From assembly GCA_032207245.1 (NCBI GenBank), contig CM063500.1:38498487-38562486 (forward strand): DNA of 64,000 nt. Reading direction: 5' to 3'. The stretch's first letter is position 1, and each line of letters starts with the position of its first letter. The notes below the pieces were generated by a model. The model did no database searches. It had not been told where the DNA came from and was given only the letters and a program-made list of their open reading frames with translations. Below, piece by piece: positions 47,739-62,045 of this stretch. The DNA is from Pardosa pseudoannulata (lineage: Eukaryota; Arthropoda; Arachnida; Araneae; Lycosidae). Both the position numbers and the translations under genes were made by a program.

Positions 47739-49055
47739 ACCCTTAAACAAAAAAGCAAAATTCTCTCCCTCCAACCATTTCTTGATCAAAACAACATTCT
47801 TAGGGTAAGTGGTAGGCTAAGTCAGCATCCCTCTTTAGACTTCAACAAAAAATATCCTATGCTGCTCCCTAAGAAACATCCAGTGACAGAAGCCATAATT
47901 AGACATTTCCACGAATCCAGTTTGCATGCAGGTTCGGAACTAGTGCTGTCCCTTATAAGGCAGCATTTCTGGATTCCTGATGGCCGGTCTGCAGTTAAAA
48001 AGGAATTGAGAAAATGTGTAAGATGTTTAAAATTGGTCACCAAGCCTATTCATCAAGTTATGGGAAACTTACCAAGTTCCCGAATCACCCCGTGTCGACC
48101 ATTCGAAAAAGTGGGAGTGGATTTTGCTGGACCAATCGCGACGAAATGCCAGCATAAAAGAAAATCTACAAATTTCAAATCGTAAATATGTTTATTCATA
48201 TGTATGTGTAGTAAGGCAGTTCACCTTGAATTGGTTTCAGATCTATCAACCAATGCCTTTCTCCTTACTCTTCGACGATTTATTGCTCGGAGAGGTTTTC
48301 CTACTGATATATGGTAAGATAATGGAAAAAATTTCGTTGGTGCTGTCACATACCTAAAATCTCTGATGAAAATAACCGAAGATGCTGAAATTCAGGACTT
48401 CTGTTCCTCACGCCAGATTAATTGGCATTTCAATCCCCCTTTTGCCCCGAACTTTGGTGGTCTTTGGGAATCTTCCATTAAATTAACAAAACGGCATCTA
48501 ACCAAATCATTAAACGGAGCCATTCTGAACTTTGAAGAACTGGTCACTGTACTATGCCAAATCGAGGCGTGTATTAATTCACGTCCGTTATGGTCACTCT
48601 CAACAGATCCAAATGATCTATCGGCTCTTACTGCGGAACATTTTCTCATCGGGGTCCCTCTGTTAGAATTACCCGACTATGTAAATAATACTAATTGTTC
48701 GCTTAGCTCTTGTTCTAGGTGGTACTTATTGCAGAATATGAAAACCAGATTCTGGCAACAATGGAGCCGGTCATATCTTCAAAGTCTCCACAGTCGAAAG
48801 AAATGGATGACTGGTACCCACCAGGTAGTGCCTGGACAACTGGTTCTCCTGGACCAAGCGGACAGCCCAACCTGCCATTGGAAGTTAGCAAGAATCTTAG
48901 AGGTGCATCCTGGCGAGGATGGTGTGGTAAGAGTTGCTACCCTCCAGACATCTAAAGGGAAATTGCGAAGGCCGGTCAACCGCCTTGCTGTCATTCCTGG
49001 ACCATTGGCCCGGCCGGAAGATGGGCGAAAACGGAACTCTAATTCCGGGGTGTGA
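47739..49055 (+). pseudogene. BEL/Pao pol, integrase with two in-frame stops
   Basis: A single reading frame from 47739 to 49055 is interrupted only by TAA at 48183-48185 and TAA at 48315-48317. In order it has an HHCC zinc-binding region (RHFHESSLHAG, then CVRC), the catalytic core with D at 48120 (GVDFAGP), D at 48318 (DNG, directly after the second stop) and E at 48468 (GGLWE), and a DUF5641-type C-terminal domain (residues around GQLVLLDQA and WKLARILEVHPG). The last residues run into the 3' LTR. Integrase would join the DNA copy to the genome; this copy is interrupted. Confidence 0.82.
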
Positions 49056-49361
49056 GGCGCCAGTCTGACTTGCGGTTTTTGTTTTTGTTATTTCTAGCAC
49101 TAAAATCTATGTTTTTTACTCACTTCGGTGAAATTGGCCGACGAGAAGGTCGGTAGTCTAATTCGCTTATTCTTGCAATCTGAGTCGCATTAAAGTTAAA
49201 GTTTTTGAAAACCTTGGTGTCCATGTGTCCAAATAATTCTCAACTTGTGTCCAGCCCTGGGAGATGGGTAAGTTACCCAATCTTTTCTAGTCATTATAAT
49301 CTTGTGTTACGTTTTGTAACGATTCTTTTCTTTATTCGTAAGGGGAATTTAAAGCTCCCCA
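49022..49361 (+). mobile_element. 3' LTR of BEL/Pao retrotransposon
   Basis: Matches the 5' LTR from TGGGCGAAAACGG to AAGCTCCCCA and is followed at once by an (AT)n tract like the one before the 5' LTR. The purine tract before it is weak (CGGAAGA). Confidence 0.93.
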
Positions 49362-49394
49362 TATATATATATATATGTGTGTATATATATACAT

Positions 49395-49428
<34 letters not shown>
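49362..49428 (+). repeat. (AT)n tract at the retrotransposon's right edge
   Basis: Together with the tract at 43210-43243 it shows that the element inserted within a TA dinucleotide repeat. Confidence 0.85.
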
Positions 49429-49432
<4 letters not shown>

Positions 49433-49622
49433 CAAAAGTAAAAAAAAAAGTTTTAGAAATAATAGCTTAGTTGTTAAATAGCCATTGTTGAAAAAAGAAA
49501 TGTAAACATTGTTAAAATGATTTCTTCTCAAAGCTCCCAAAATTCCAGGTTTATTCCCCAAAATTCCCAGGTTTATTCCCACCTCTTCAAAATTCGGGGT
49601 TTTTTACATCTCTAGCGATGAG

Positions 49623-50359
49623 GTGTAACATTGCAACCAAATGATAATTATTCTCTCCGACCAGCAATTCAATCTTTAATATTAAACAAAATGTCTCCCC
49701 AAATCATTTTTTTCTCGTGTCTCCTGCTTTTTTTCCATTATATATATATTTTTCTTCCATTTCCTAATTTCTTTCACCTATTTCATCCGTCCAATGATTT
49801 TTCGATTCCATCTCAATTTTACTTTCATGTCCGATAGAAATGATCTTTCAGTTTAATCGCTTTTCTTATTTGCTTACTATTGAAATCATGGTTCCTTATT
49901 TTTATACTACCATCTATCTTTAATTTCCCAAGTGAAATAAGTTGCTTGGGGCAAGTCTTGCCTTTTTGTCTCTTCGGGACTCTGCACTCTTCTTCTTAAC
50001 ATGTCACTTGTCAACTTGCTTACTTTAACTCATAAAATTGTCTTTCAACCGTGTGTTTGGCATTCGGTATATCTTCTCTTTCTTTCTCAACTTTCACCAA
50101 AAGTCACCACCTGTTGTTGCAGAACTATGCAGGTTGAAGTATAAATGCTACACATATGACAATTACATTTGACAAAATTAATCTGACATTATTAATGTAC
50201 TTCATCACATCGAAACTAAAAAGTTACGTTATATGTTAGGCATTTACATAGAGACAGGTATTCATATCCAAGACTTGTATTTGGTAACAATGTTAAGCTA
50301 CCTATTCAGGACGAAGTCATTGGATGGGCATTTGTAATTTTCTAAACATCAGTCACCAA
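49623..50359. other. Intron DNA beyond the nested structure
   Basis: T-rich, with low-complexity frames only; it may include the lost left part of the Tc1-like element. Confidence 0.35.
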
Positions 50360-50800
50360 AATGCATCCGTCTTTCCTTTGTAGTGAAATTTCACAAGGAC
50401 CAACAGTGAATTTGCTCGTCTGCATTTTCTAGTTTGTTGATGAATTGTATAGTAAGTCAGATTCCGTCGCCTGTGATAATGGGTCCGACATCTTTTCTAT
50501 TATCAACAGGCGATACCCTTCTCTTCACTGATGAGTTTCGGTTTAGACTAACATTGGTTCTTGCTTACTTTCATATGCATGTAGAGAACCAAAACCGTGT
50601 TTAATTCTGTGACAACTATTTCATACTTTTGGACACCGATGACCATTAAGAATAATCATCTGTGTGTATTATAACTGTTGAATGATTATTATTCTTGTAT
50701 TATATCATCTTATTTTCAAACCAAATTTTATTAAAATCTGTTTAGTAGTTCTGAAGGTAATTTACAAATTGAAAAACTATTTTAGTTTTGAACACCAGTG
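50360..50800 (+). mobile_element. Tc1-like transposon remnant
   Basis: A frame at 50521-50600 reads LFTDEFRFRL, the Tc1/mariner catalytic-core motif (usually LFTDES-F), followed by HVENQNRV. The right end GTTTTGAACACCAGTG abuts TA (50801-50802) and resembles a Tc1 terminal repeat. The left end is not found. Confidence 0.6.
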
Positions 50801-50802
50801 TA

Positions 50803-52952
50803 CATTTAGCAAGCGTATTTTATCAATATTCAACCAATAAAGTTGAAGTAAAAATGTGGTCAAAAATTTGCTAAAAAATATGGGGCCGGATGCTGACTGG
50901 TCCTTCAGGAAAACGAGTTTGTGGATACTCGATTGGTTCCAAGCGCCCAATATTTCAGCTTAGTAAATTGTGAGTTATATTTTTGGCAACACCGCTGATA
51001 CTCAAAATCTTTTAGTGAAAGCGGAATTTGAAATCAAATTTACTATGTATTTTTACATTCATTGTGGAAAGTAAATCTACATAAATTTCTAATACATTTC
51101 ATTTATAGGCAACAAAAAGAAAATGTATTACGGTTTCACGTATCTAAAATTAATTCTGTCATTTTACAGAATTAAACGTAGGATGAGTAACAATGCATTT
51201 TATTAATTAGGAAATTCACTTGATCTTTAATTGAAAAAAATATTTTCTTCACAAAAGAATTAATCCCGTATTAGTTTTTCTGTTTAGTAATGTATTTTCT
51301 AAGGGGCGGGTTATCAATATAACCTTTTATAAAGATACTATAGTCAGAATCGTCCATTAAATGTAAATATTTACCGTGTGTATTTGAGGAAATGTTAGTA
51401 TTGCGGAGCAGTAAAGCTTTTTTTGAAGGAATGATTGCGCAACTTGATTAGTTAAAGGGTAGTTGCTTGATAAAATAAAATTTGGGAATAAAATATGCCG
51501 ATTTTAGTTTTTTATGAACGTAGAAAATTAAACATGTTAAACATTTTAATGTGTGTGTCTTAATATGTTGTATTTTTAAATTGGAAATATAAATAAAATT
51601 ATAGTATACTTCTGTGTAATTACAAAATTTACTGACATCGTTTCATAAATATCAATAGTAATTAATTTTCTAGAACCTGCCTTGGTATTTTATCTTGTTT
51701 GGTATGAAATAAATATTATTAAATGTACCTAAGACTAAATTTTACTATAGATTTGTAAATATCAACGTAGAATAAGAATTACTTAATATCTTTTAGGCTT
51801 TGTATAGTACTAACACTTTATTTTTTTGCACTTGAATGTACTTGTATAATTTTTGAGGCATTAAATTTGATCAGAATAAACTTTATTATATATTTCAGGA
51901 AATTTAAAATGCTTAGCTTTGAAAAAAATTGTAATTCTGCACCTATACCATTTATCACCAGCTGTGGCAAAAAAGTAATGGATAACATACATTAATTTGA
52001 AGTAAAGCAAATATTGCTGAAAGATGTACAAAATAACATAAAAAATATAAAACACAAATAACAAAATAACAGAAATGTTCAAAATGATGTTGGTACAAGA
52101 AATGTATCAACATTATTTTGTGCTACTTTTTCTGAGTATTTCATTCATTGAAGTGATAGTTTTTTTTTATTTTAAACTTATAGACAAAAAGGTTATTAAA
52201 GAACTAATTTGCATGTAACAATTATGTAAAGTCTTTAATGATTTTTAATCATTGCATTAGCAGTGCTGAAAATTAATAGAAAAAGAAAACTATGACAATT
52301 ATTATATATTTTAGTACAAATAATGTGTAGATGAAAAATGATTTGTTGTAATAAAATTATTTGTTATAATTGACAATAATAAAACTATTACTTTTGTTAT
52401 TAAAGCATTTTTACTTTTTTTCTTTTTGTATCAATCAAAGCTTTTTCTTTTAATATATTTTGTTCTTATAATAATATTTAATGGAGTGTTATATTTTTAG
52501 CCTGATATATAAACCCACATATATGTTTTATGTTTAATGCTTTAGAAGTACATATTTATGTAACATTTTTCTGACAGTGCTTTATAAATTGTCATAAAAT
52601 AGGTAATTTATATATATTAATTTCTAATGTTGTAAATAGAATATGAACAGCTGTAACACATTGTTTATTTAAGACTTTCATAATAGATTCACAGGTTTAT
52701 GAAAAGAATATGAGAAATTATAAGATATAATTCATATTAATACTGTATAACTGTTTTGTGAAACTGAATATTATTTGATATATTAAGTTATAAAAGATAA
52801 TTGGAGTTCAATTTCCAACAGTCTTTTTTTAAACTAACCTTTTTATTTTTAGTAAACGATGTTTCATGTAGGTTTTTCTTTTGTACTTAATGTATCTAGG
52901 AAATAAATTAAGGAGACATGTTCAAACTTTTACTGATATGCAGCATACTGAG
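50803..52952. other. AT-rich intron DNA, nothing recognised
   Basis: Short low-complexity frames only. Confidence 0.4.
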
Positions 52953-53737
52953 CAGGGTTTCCACGCACCTGGAAAGTCAGGAAAAGTCATGGAAAATCAT
53001 GGATTTAGACAATAGATTAATTTTGTCATGGAAAGTCTTGATTTTTCAAGTAAAATGAGTAAAAGTCATGTATCTGCTAAACTACCGATTAAAAAAATGC
53101 ATTGAATTGTTTAATTCTATTTTTACTTGTCATTTGGCTGAAGTTACTGAGTTTGGTATTTATGTATTATCCTATTGACCGTATTGCCAAGTAAAATTTG
53201 TTCACCAAGGAAACTCAGAGCAAGAAAGCTTAATGGGTGGGTAAATGTATATTATTCTGGTTTTTTCTTAAATTGTAGATTAAAATTTTATTAATATAAT
53301 AATTATTTTTTAATAAAAATTAGTTAAGATTTTTGCACAAAATATAAGTTTATCTCTAGGGATATTGTATATAAACATTATAGGGTTATATTTGGCTATT
53401 ATTCATGGTCACCTGGATAATACCAAAGTACCCTGAATTCAAATTGGAAACATTTTGGTTGAAAAATTGCTATATGATTAAACTTAGGTATGTAGATACA
53501 ACAATTTATTTTTATGTATGCGAGTTTATTAACACTTATAAAGTAAGTTTATAGTTTTTTTATGATGAAATTCCTGTAATTTCTCTAAAAGCATATATTT
53601 TATTTGTATGTACATCAGAAGTTTTATTCATATATACTTTAACGAAAGCTTTTTAAAGTCATGGAAAATGATCTGCTAAATCAGGGAAAGTCATGAAAAG
53701 TCATGGATTTGAAAAATTTTATTTTGGCAGATACCCT
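52953..53737 (+). mobile_element. Non-autonomous hAT-like element, copy 2
   Basis: Starts CAGGGTTTCCACGCACC and ends GGCAGATACCCT; the interior is a close direct copy of 14979-15747. This copy keeps the better left terminus. No transposase is present. Confidence 0.7.
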
Positions 53738-54343
53738 CTGTATGCTATGTTATAACTTTCTTTCTTCAGAGTGCTGTAACATAGATTAAAAAGATAGTTA
53801 ATTTATATTAGGCTTCATACGCTGGAAGTAAAGGATTAAAATAACTATGTACAAGTAAATTGTTTTACTTATAAAAACTTGAAGATTTAAAGAAACTTGA
53901 ATTTTAATTGTACTTATATATGAAAAGCAATACATACATACCCATACAAATATATTTATACTTTTACTGCATCTTTTCCCCCCAAGGCAAAAATAAACTA
54001 TTTCAAAAGTGTATATTCTGCTTTTACTGCTGATTCCTTTGCGTTACTAGAGCATATTAAAAAAATTCAAGAATATAGTTTAAAAGTTATTACGTAACTT
54101 TGCTTTGCAATTATTTTAACTAGAAATATTAATTAAATCATCTCAGTTAGAATTTAATAAGTCTTAAGTGTACATGGTTTTATCATTTCCCTTTGTTTTT
54201 CTGTTCATTTAAAAGTTTTGTTGCATATTTTTTATATTCTTTTAATTGCAGTCATTGTAATATTTAGTATAATAGTGCAGTCATATTTGTAAATATATTT
54301 GTTGATAGTTTCTTTAAAATTAAATATTATCTTTTAAAAATAT
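53738..54343. other. AT-rich intron DNA, nothing recognised
   Basis: No exon or bounded element is visible. Confidence 0.4.
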
Positions 54344-54357
54344 ATATTGTCTCTAGG

Positions 54358-54534
54358 TTTGGTTTGGTTTGGAGCGCTACGGTCTACTGTTTTGCACACG
54401 AGGGCTAATGAGACCAGGACCTACTGATTAAAGCTGATTCCGAACGGCTATGAACATCCATGCCATAGTGGGATTCGAACCCATAAACTCCGGTACCGAT
54501 GATCAGTGCTCTAACCAATTGGCCAGCATTCGGC
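54358..54534 (-). repeat. Full-length tRNA-derived SINE (family 1) with target duplication
   Basis: Complete on the minus strand from GCCGAATGCTGGCCAATTGG through the B box (GGGTTCGAATCCC) to the CCAAACCAAA tail, 177 bp. Exact 14-bp direct repeats ATATTGTCTCTAGG flank it (54344-54357 and 54535-54548), defining both ends of the family. Confidence 0.94.
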
Positions 54535-54548
54535 ATATTGTCTCTAGG

Positions 54549-56141
<1,593 letters not shown>

Positions 56142-56469
56142 TTAACCCACTGAACGGACGTGTCGACGGGGGTTCGACAGCGAATTCCTGTTCGAAAACG
56201 GACCTGTCGACCCCTTCTCGTTCGCACTCGTATAACTCGTATCGCACACTTTTGAGGAAAAAAAAATATTTCAAAGCGATAATAAATGAAAGAAACTAAT
56301 TTTGAGTAACGGAACTCCTTTACCTTGCAGGGAAAATAATTAGAAGTAGCCTGACAACTTTTAAACCGGCAACTCTAGTATGGTACGGTAAGTTCCGTCT
56401 GGAATTTACGAAAAGGGTGACTGTTTTGAAAGGGAAAAAGGTGGGGAGTGTGGCCGGTGGATGGGTTAA
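56142..56469 (+). mobile_element. piggyBac-like MITE, copy 2
   Basis: Same 5' end (CCCACTGAACGGACGTGTCG) and 3' end (GGTGGATGGG) as the copy at 16055, with TTAA at 56142-56145 and 56466-56469. The two copies align along their whole length with small differences. The minus-strand frame over it is incidental. Confidence 0.82.
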
Positions 56470-57894
56470 AGAGAAAATTGTGAAAATTCTCTAATTTTCT
56501 TTTTCTTCTTTTTTTAATCAAAAGAACTTTACACTTTACTTTTTTTAGTAAACTAGTTTTTAGTTAGTTTACTTTTTTTTTAGTTTAGTTTTAGTTTTTA
56601 GGAATTTTTTTAGTTTTTAGTAATTTTTGTTTTTTTTTTAGTGAACTTTTACTTTTTTTAGTAAATGCATTATAAGCTTTTACAATTGTGATAAAAAAAT
56701 AATAGGAATGCTGTATCAAAATTTATTATATATCCTTCAAAATAATGTCCTGCAAGTGGAATTCATTTCTGCCAATGTTTATTCATATCTTCAAAACATG
56801 CTTAAAAATTCTTTTCCCGAAATCATTTCAGATTTTGTAACGAATTTTCTTTTATGAATATGTTATAAAGAAACCCAAAACAGTGATCATTAAATGTAGT
56901 CAAATGTTCAAATAAGAAAAAGTCATTTGATGTAATTAAAGAATATGGAAATAGGAGAGCCTTGTTTGCTGAATTTTTGTCAATAAATCTCTGCTACATT
57001 GTGAAAAGGTGCCTTATTAATGCAAAACCTATGTTATCTTGCGACAATGCTGGGGATTTGTAACAATTTCTTCATGCAAACACCGCAAAACACAAATATT
57101 TTTTATTGATTGTGTGTTTGTTTTACAGGAATTTATTATATTCATAATAAGTATATATTTATTATGTCCATAAAGAGTATTTAATTTATTGCATGCATAG
57201 TGGGTCAGTGCATGACTGATCCTTTTTCATCTTCTACTGCATATGGTATTTTGTATGGGCATTTGTTTTGTTGAATTTATTTATTTTACCCTGCTTAATC
57301 CTCTCCTTATTTTTTAAATGAATAGACCCAAGAATGAATAGACAAGAGTGCAAGTTCTTCTATTTTCTTATCAGTAAATCTTAAGTTGCAGTCTTTACTC
57401 CTTTTGTTCCTTTCAAATCTCATGAGAGCAGTTTTGTACAGGTTGAAGCCTAAGTGCTGATTTTGGAATTTTGAGTGACCAACTGGTCCATAAGAAACCA
57501 CAGGAATTCTGAATTTGTATTTTATCAGGGAATAGTGTGCTGTCTCACTTGGAGTCAGAGCTGCTCTATTTTTCTAAGTTTTATTGTTAATAAAATGAAG
57601 TACTAAAGGATTGGATTGTTGACTGCATCAACCTTCCTCAGTCTAGCCCCATGAAAATAAATTTGGGTTAGTTTTATTTTTTTTTAAATAACTTTGGATG
57701 ATCACCAAAACTTTGGGAGACTGTTGAGTTTTTTTTACACTGTCAGCACCTATTGCTGTTTCTGGTATCCCTTTATTCTAAAAGAAAATATTCTTAACTT
57801 TTGTAAATTTTGATTTGCTTGCAATATATTTAATCAAATTATTATACAGAAACTATATTTTTCTTTTTTATACACATATTTTTTTATATTACAG
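56470..57894. other. Intron sequence before the 57895 exon
   Basis: Starts with repeated TTTAGT-type low-complexity sequence (56530-56660). A minus-strand frame at 57307-57501 shows no family features. It ends at the ATTACAG acceptor. Confidence 0.4.
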
Positions 57895-58193
57895 GTTCTT
57901 TCTCCTGGAAAAGATGTAATACATATAATACAAAGAAATTTCAGTGTAGATTTTGCCCTTATTCATCAAGTGATTATTCTAACTGGAAGAGACATCTGAG
58001 GATTCATACACAAGAGCGACCATTTATGTGCCATATATGTAAAAAAAGTTTCAATCATAAGGTTGGCTTACAAAATCATCAGTACATTCATCTTGGTGTG
58101 AAGCCATATAAATGTAAATTGTGTTTTCGAGATTTTACTGCAAAGTCTAGTTATAGAAGACATTTAGGAACTTATCATCATATTTCTTCATAA
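57895..58193 (+). CDS. Alternative 3'-terminal exon with three C2H2 zinc fingers, class A
   Basis: A T-rich tract ending ATTACAG precedes the exon, which opens with GT and then 99 codons including TAA. With one base from the upstream exon the split codon would be GGT (Gly) instead of the GAT used by the other exons, so the phase is conserved but the first base after the junction is not. Three fingers begin CRFCPYSS, CHICKKSF and CKLCFRDF; the third has H-x4-H spacing (HLGTYH). It lacks an ATG-initiated frame of useful length, so simple ORF finding misses it. It is the close paralogue of the 20288 exon. An AATAAA is at 58486-58491, nearly 300 bases after the stop. Confidence 0.86.
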
Positions 58194-58510
58194 TTTTTAT
58201 ATTTGTACATAAAATTCAAAAGAATTGTTTTATATTTTCTTACTTTCTTTTTTCTAGCTAGTTTTTTTTATGACTAGACTGATCATTTGATAAATAACTT
58301 ATCAACATTTGATACTAAATTCATGATGAATGTCCTGATACTCTATGATAAATGTCATCTAAGTTTCTTTCGTAGCATTAATCCTTTGACTTCGGGCTGC
58401 AACTAGAGAGGAAGGGGAATGGGCCTTATGGGCTCAAATCCCTCTCTTGGATTCTGGAGTTTACTGTGTTGCATGTTATTATTAAAATAAAAATATGATT
58501 AATTTTTTTT

Positions 58511-58640
58511 AAAACTATATACTTACCCAAATTTCATTTTTAAATAATTTTAAAATTTTTATCTGCTTTTATGATTTCAAATTTTTTAGTAAAATTATTT
58601 TTTGCAATACTGAAACATTCACAGATTGTGCATGTACTTT

Positions 58641-58696
<56 letters not shown>

Positions 58697-58992
58697 TATA
58701 TATTATATATAATATATATTTAATTTTGTATAATTGTTTATTAAATTGTTTGTTAAATTGTAATTTTTTTGGGGGTGAGGTGGAAAGGCTCAGTACAGTT
58801 TGACCCCCTGCTCCCCCCCCAAAAAAAAACAACTAAATCATGGTATATGGCCCTACTTTATAAAACTATATACTTACCCAAATTTCATTTTTAAATAATT
58901 TTAAAATTTTTATCTGCTTTTATGATTTTAAATATTTTAGCAAAATTATTTTTTGCAATACTGAAACATTCCCAAGATTGTGCATGTACTTT

Positions 58993-59074
<82 letters not shown>

Positions 59075-59241
59075 TATATATATACATATATAATATTTAA
59101 TTTTGTATAATTGTTTATAAAATTGTTAAATTGTAATTTTTTTTGGGTGGGGTGGGGTGGGGTGGAAAGGCTCAATACAGTTTGATCCCCTGCTTTCCCC
59201 CCCCAAAAAAAAACAACTAAATCATGGTATATGGCCCTACT
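58511..59241 (+). repeat. Tandem duplication, units of about 350-380 bp, each with an (AT)n core
   Basis: Units 58511-58858 and 58861-59241 share AACTATATACTTACCCAAAT, a central (AT)n that differs in length, and a GGTGGAAAGGCTCA...ATGGTATATGGCCCTAC end. The minus-strand frames through both are repeats, not genes. Confidence 0.85.
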
Positions 59242-59931
59242 TTTACTTTTTTTTTCCAAGCCTTTAGCTATCACTTATTCAAGTTATTATTAAACAACTT
59301 TTTTTAAATGTTTATTAGCTGTTATATTTGAAAATTAACTCAGTTTTATAAATTTTGTTATTGCTGAGTTATAAAAATGTTGTTTTAAAAATTTTTAATC
59401 TAGAATATAAAACTTTAAGACAATTGGAGATTTTTAAGACTTTCTAAAATCTACATAAAATTGTGCATTGATTTTTAAATAGGTGTAAAATTATATCTTT
59501 TAAAAAAATTGTAATGCCACAGAAGAAAAACAAGAAAATTTGACAATTTCTTGTATATACAGTGAACCAAAAAAAAAAAGTTAAAAATTGTTAAGTATTT
59601 AAGTGTTTTTTTTTAATCTTTGTTTAAATTGGTATTGACACATTGTGTGTGGGTACATTTTGCAGCAAAATTGTACTGGGAGCTGGCATTTTGTGTGTAA
59701 ATTTAGTTATTCAGTTAAATCTCAATAGATCAAAAGTTATTGAATCTTTTAACCAACTTTTCATATTATATTTTGAAATATATAAACAAATATATAAATA
59801 GAAATATTTAAATAACAGCCATAAGATTTTTGTAAACAAAAAATATATTTTTAGTGGATAAATTTATAATAGTATCGTAACTATGAAAAATCAAACAGAA
59901 ATAGTAGTATATAGTTTTAATTTTTTCCCAT
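59242..59931. other. AT-rich intron DNA, nothing recognised
   Basis: No exon or bounded element is visible. Confidence 0.4.
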
Positions 59932-60202
59932 TCTGTGGTTCTGCATCGACTGATGTAGAAACTAGTTTTTATATGTCTAAATTTTTCCAGAATCTATGCA
60001 GTAGACAAGAACATTCGGCTTCGTTTTCCTTATATACCATTATTTTTGTACCCACAAACAAACCATGTTGTTACACTAATCCGTACTAGTACGTGACCTG
60101 TGCTCAAGTATCAGTTGTCAGAAAACGTACTAGTACATGACCCGCACTCAAGTATCAACATCAGAAAACATACTAGTATGTGTCCCGCGTACAATGTGTT
60201 AA
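59932..60202. repeat. Dispersed TTAA-ended repeat, copy 2, with a 44-bp minisatellite
   Basis: Matches 35745-36030 and ends at TTAA (60199-60202). From about 60082 a unit of about 44 bp (ACTAGTAC, CTCAAGTATCA, CAGAAAA) is present nearly three times, against once in copy 1. Confidence 0.65.
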
Positions 60203-61154
60203 CATATTGAAGAGTATAATCTTGTTTTTAAATTGTAGTTAATGTTTCTCCGTACATATGTTCATATTCATTGATAAGTATCACTTACAAACGTTTAAAA
60301 ATTTAATTTTTATTATGTAAATTAACATTTTTTTAAATAACTTCTCGTTTAAAAAAAAAACTGAAATTTTTAAAGTGTTGATACAATAGACAGAAAATGC
60401 TAGTTCTTGAAGAACACAGTAAAGTATAGATTATAAACTTAAAGCATTAAAAGTTCTTAATTTTTATCAAGTTTTTCATTTGATTGTCTATTATTTTAAA
60501 TTAAAAATATTTAAGGTTAACAATTTTGTTTCTGCATATTTTACCATTTTTGTATTTATAGTATAATAGTTTTATTCATGCATTTTTATATAAAATAAAC
60601 TGCATAATTTGTATAAATAAATAAAAAAAACCCCTCATGATTACATTTAAAACATTTTTTTGTGTACTAAAAATATCTTTCCATAAAATTCTTTATTTAG
60701 ATTTATGTAACCTTGCTATTTTATTTGCATTTTGGATTTTTTTGTGGCTGTAATAAAATTTCTGAAATAGTATTTTAATTGAAAAATACAATGTAAAAGT
60801 ATTATGCCATTCTTTCAGATTTTATTTAAAATGAACTATTCATAATAGTTATTTCAGAACTATTTCATATATGCATTTTTAGTTTTTTTTTATGGCTGTA
60901 TTAACCTTTCTAAAAGAGTATTTTAATTGAAAATCAATGTAAAAGTATTATGTCATGCTTTCAGATTTTATTCAAAATGAACTATTTCATAATAACATAT
61001 AAAAAATTTAGTAGTTTGTACAGTTTTTGTTTTTATCTGTCATTAATTAAAGTACTGTAATTTCCAGAAAAATTGTTTGTTTACATATATAAACAGCATT
61101 TATGTAAGTTTTGATGGCATTCTTTTAGCTGCAGAGCCTATGGTATAACTTTTT
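60203..61154 (+). repeat. AT-rich DNA with a direct duplication
   Basis: A segment with GAGTATTTTAATTGAAAA and GTAAAAGTATTATG occurs at about 60731-60850 and 60886-60996. Nothing else is recognised. Confidence 0.5.
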
Positions 61155-62045
61155 GTTATTGGTTTAATTTGGTTCTGTTGGGCACTGTAATGTGCAGTTG
61201 GTCATGTTTTCCAGACGAGAACTAATGAGAGCAGAATCTTCTATTTAAAGCTGATTCTAAATGTCTACAAATGCCCATCCCAGCAGCAGTACTCAGGCTT
61301 GCAATTCCATCACTTTTCTCACCTTTAGTCACTTTTTTTAGAATTGATCACTTTTAGTCACATTTTTTCATGGTGTATCATATCAAAAGTCTGTTGTTGA
61401 AAAAAAAAATCTGAATTAATAACAAAATATTTTAATAAAAGACCAAAAATGTGACGCTCTAATCTTATTTTTCTTATTAAAATTAGTCATATGGTTTCCA
61501 GAATTCAGCGATTTTAAAAAGTCGTAAAGAAGTTCCTGAAATTTACATTTGTACTGAAATGTACATTTAATACATTAAAGTAATTTATGTCAAAGCACAC
61601 ATTTCTCTTTTTCTTTTACTTCCCAATTTTTGTTTAGATACTCTAATCTAGCTATGTACATAGTTCAAAACATCATTAATATATGCAGAAAATTGGGATT
61701 ATAAAATTAATGTATTGTATGTATTCAAATCTAATTTATAGATTTTCTTGAATAAAAAGCAATGTTGAGTTGTGTTAACCAAAATTTTAACCTTTTTTGT
61801 ATTTGACGCTAAAATCATGTCTTGCATGAATCATTTGATTTAGAGTTAAAATAAATAAAAAAATCTTAATAGCATCTGTAATCAAGAGGAAAAAAAAATC
61901 TTTTTTTTTTTCAATGTATAGTCACTTTTTAGTCACTTATTCTTTATTATTAGTCACTTTTCTCACCTTTTTGAAAGTACCTCAGGAGTTTCAAGCCTGC
62001 AGTACTTGAAACTACAGACTGATACCTAGTGGCAGAACTCTACCA
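61155..62045 (-). repeat. tRNA-derived SINE (family 1) split by a hAT element
   Basis: The tail and body are at 61155-61293, the tRNA-like head at about 62000-62045 (minus strand TGAATGGTAGAGTTCTGCCA). The order is correct once the insertion at 61294-61998 is ignored. The head resembles the second unit of the 16521 composite. Confidence 0.75.
61294..61998. mobile_element. Non-autonomous hAT-like element inserted in a SINE
   Basis: Starts CAGGCTTGCAATTCC; the complement of its end is CAGGCTTGAAACTCC (13 of 15 equal, counting the G at 61999). The repeats GCAGTACT at 61286-61293 and 61999-62006 flank it, with a one-base ambiguity at the right end. The interior has AGTCACTTTT repeats near both ends and no transposase. 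Confidence 0.8.

Noticed and set aside
58569..59274. Minus-strand frames of 87 and 127 residues
   Set aside because: They run through duplicated units and (AT)n tracts; their similarity to each other comes from DNA duplication.
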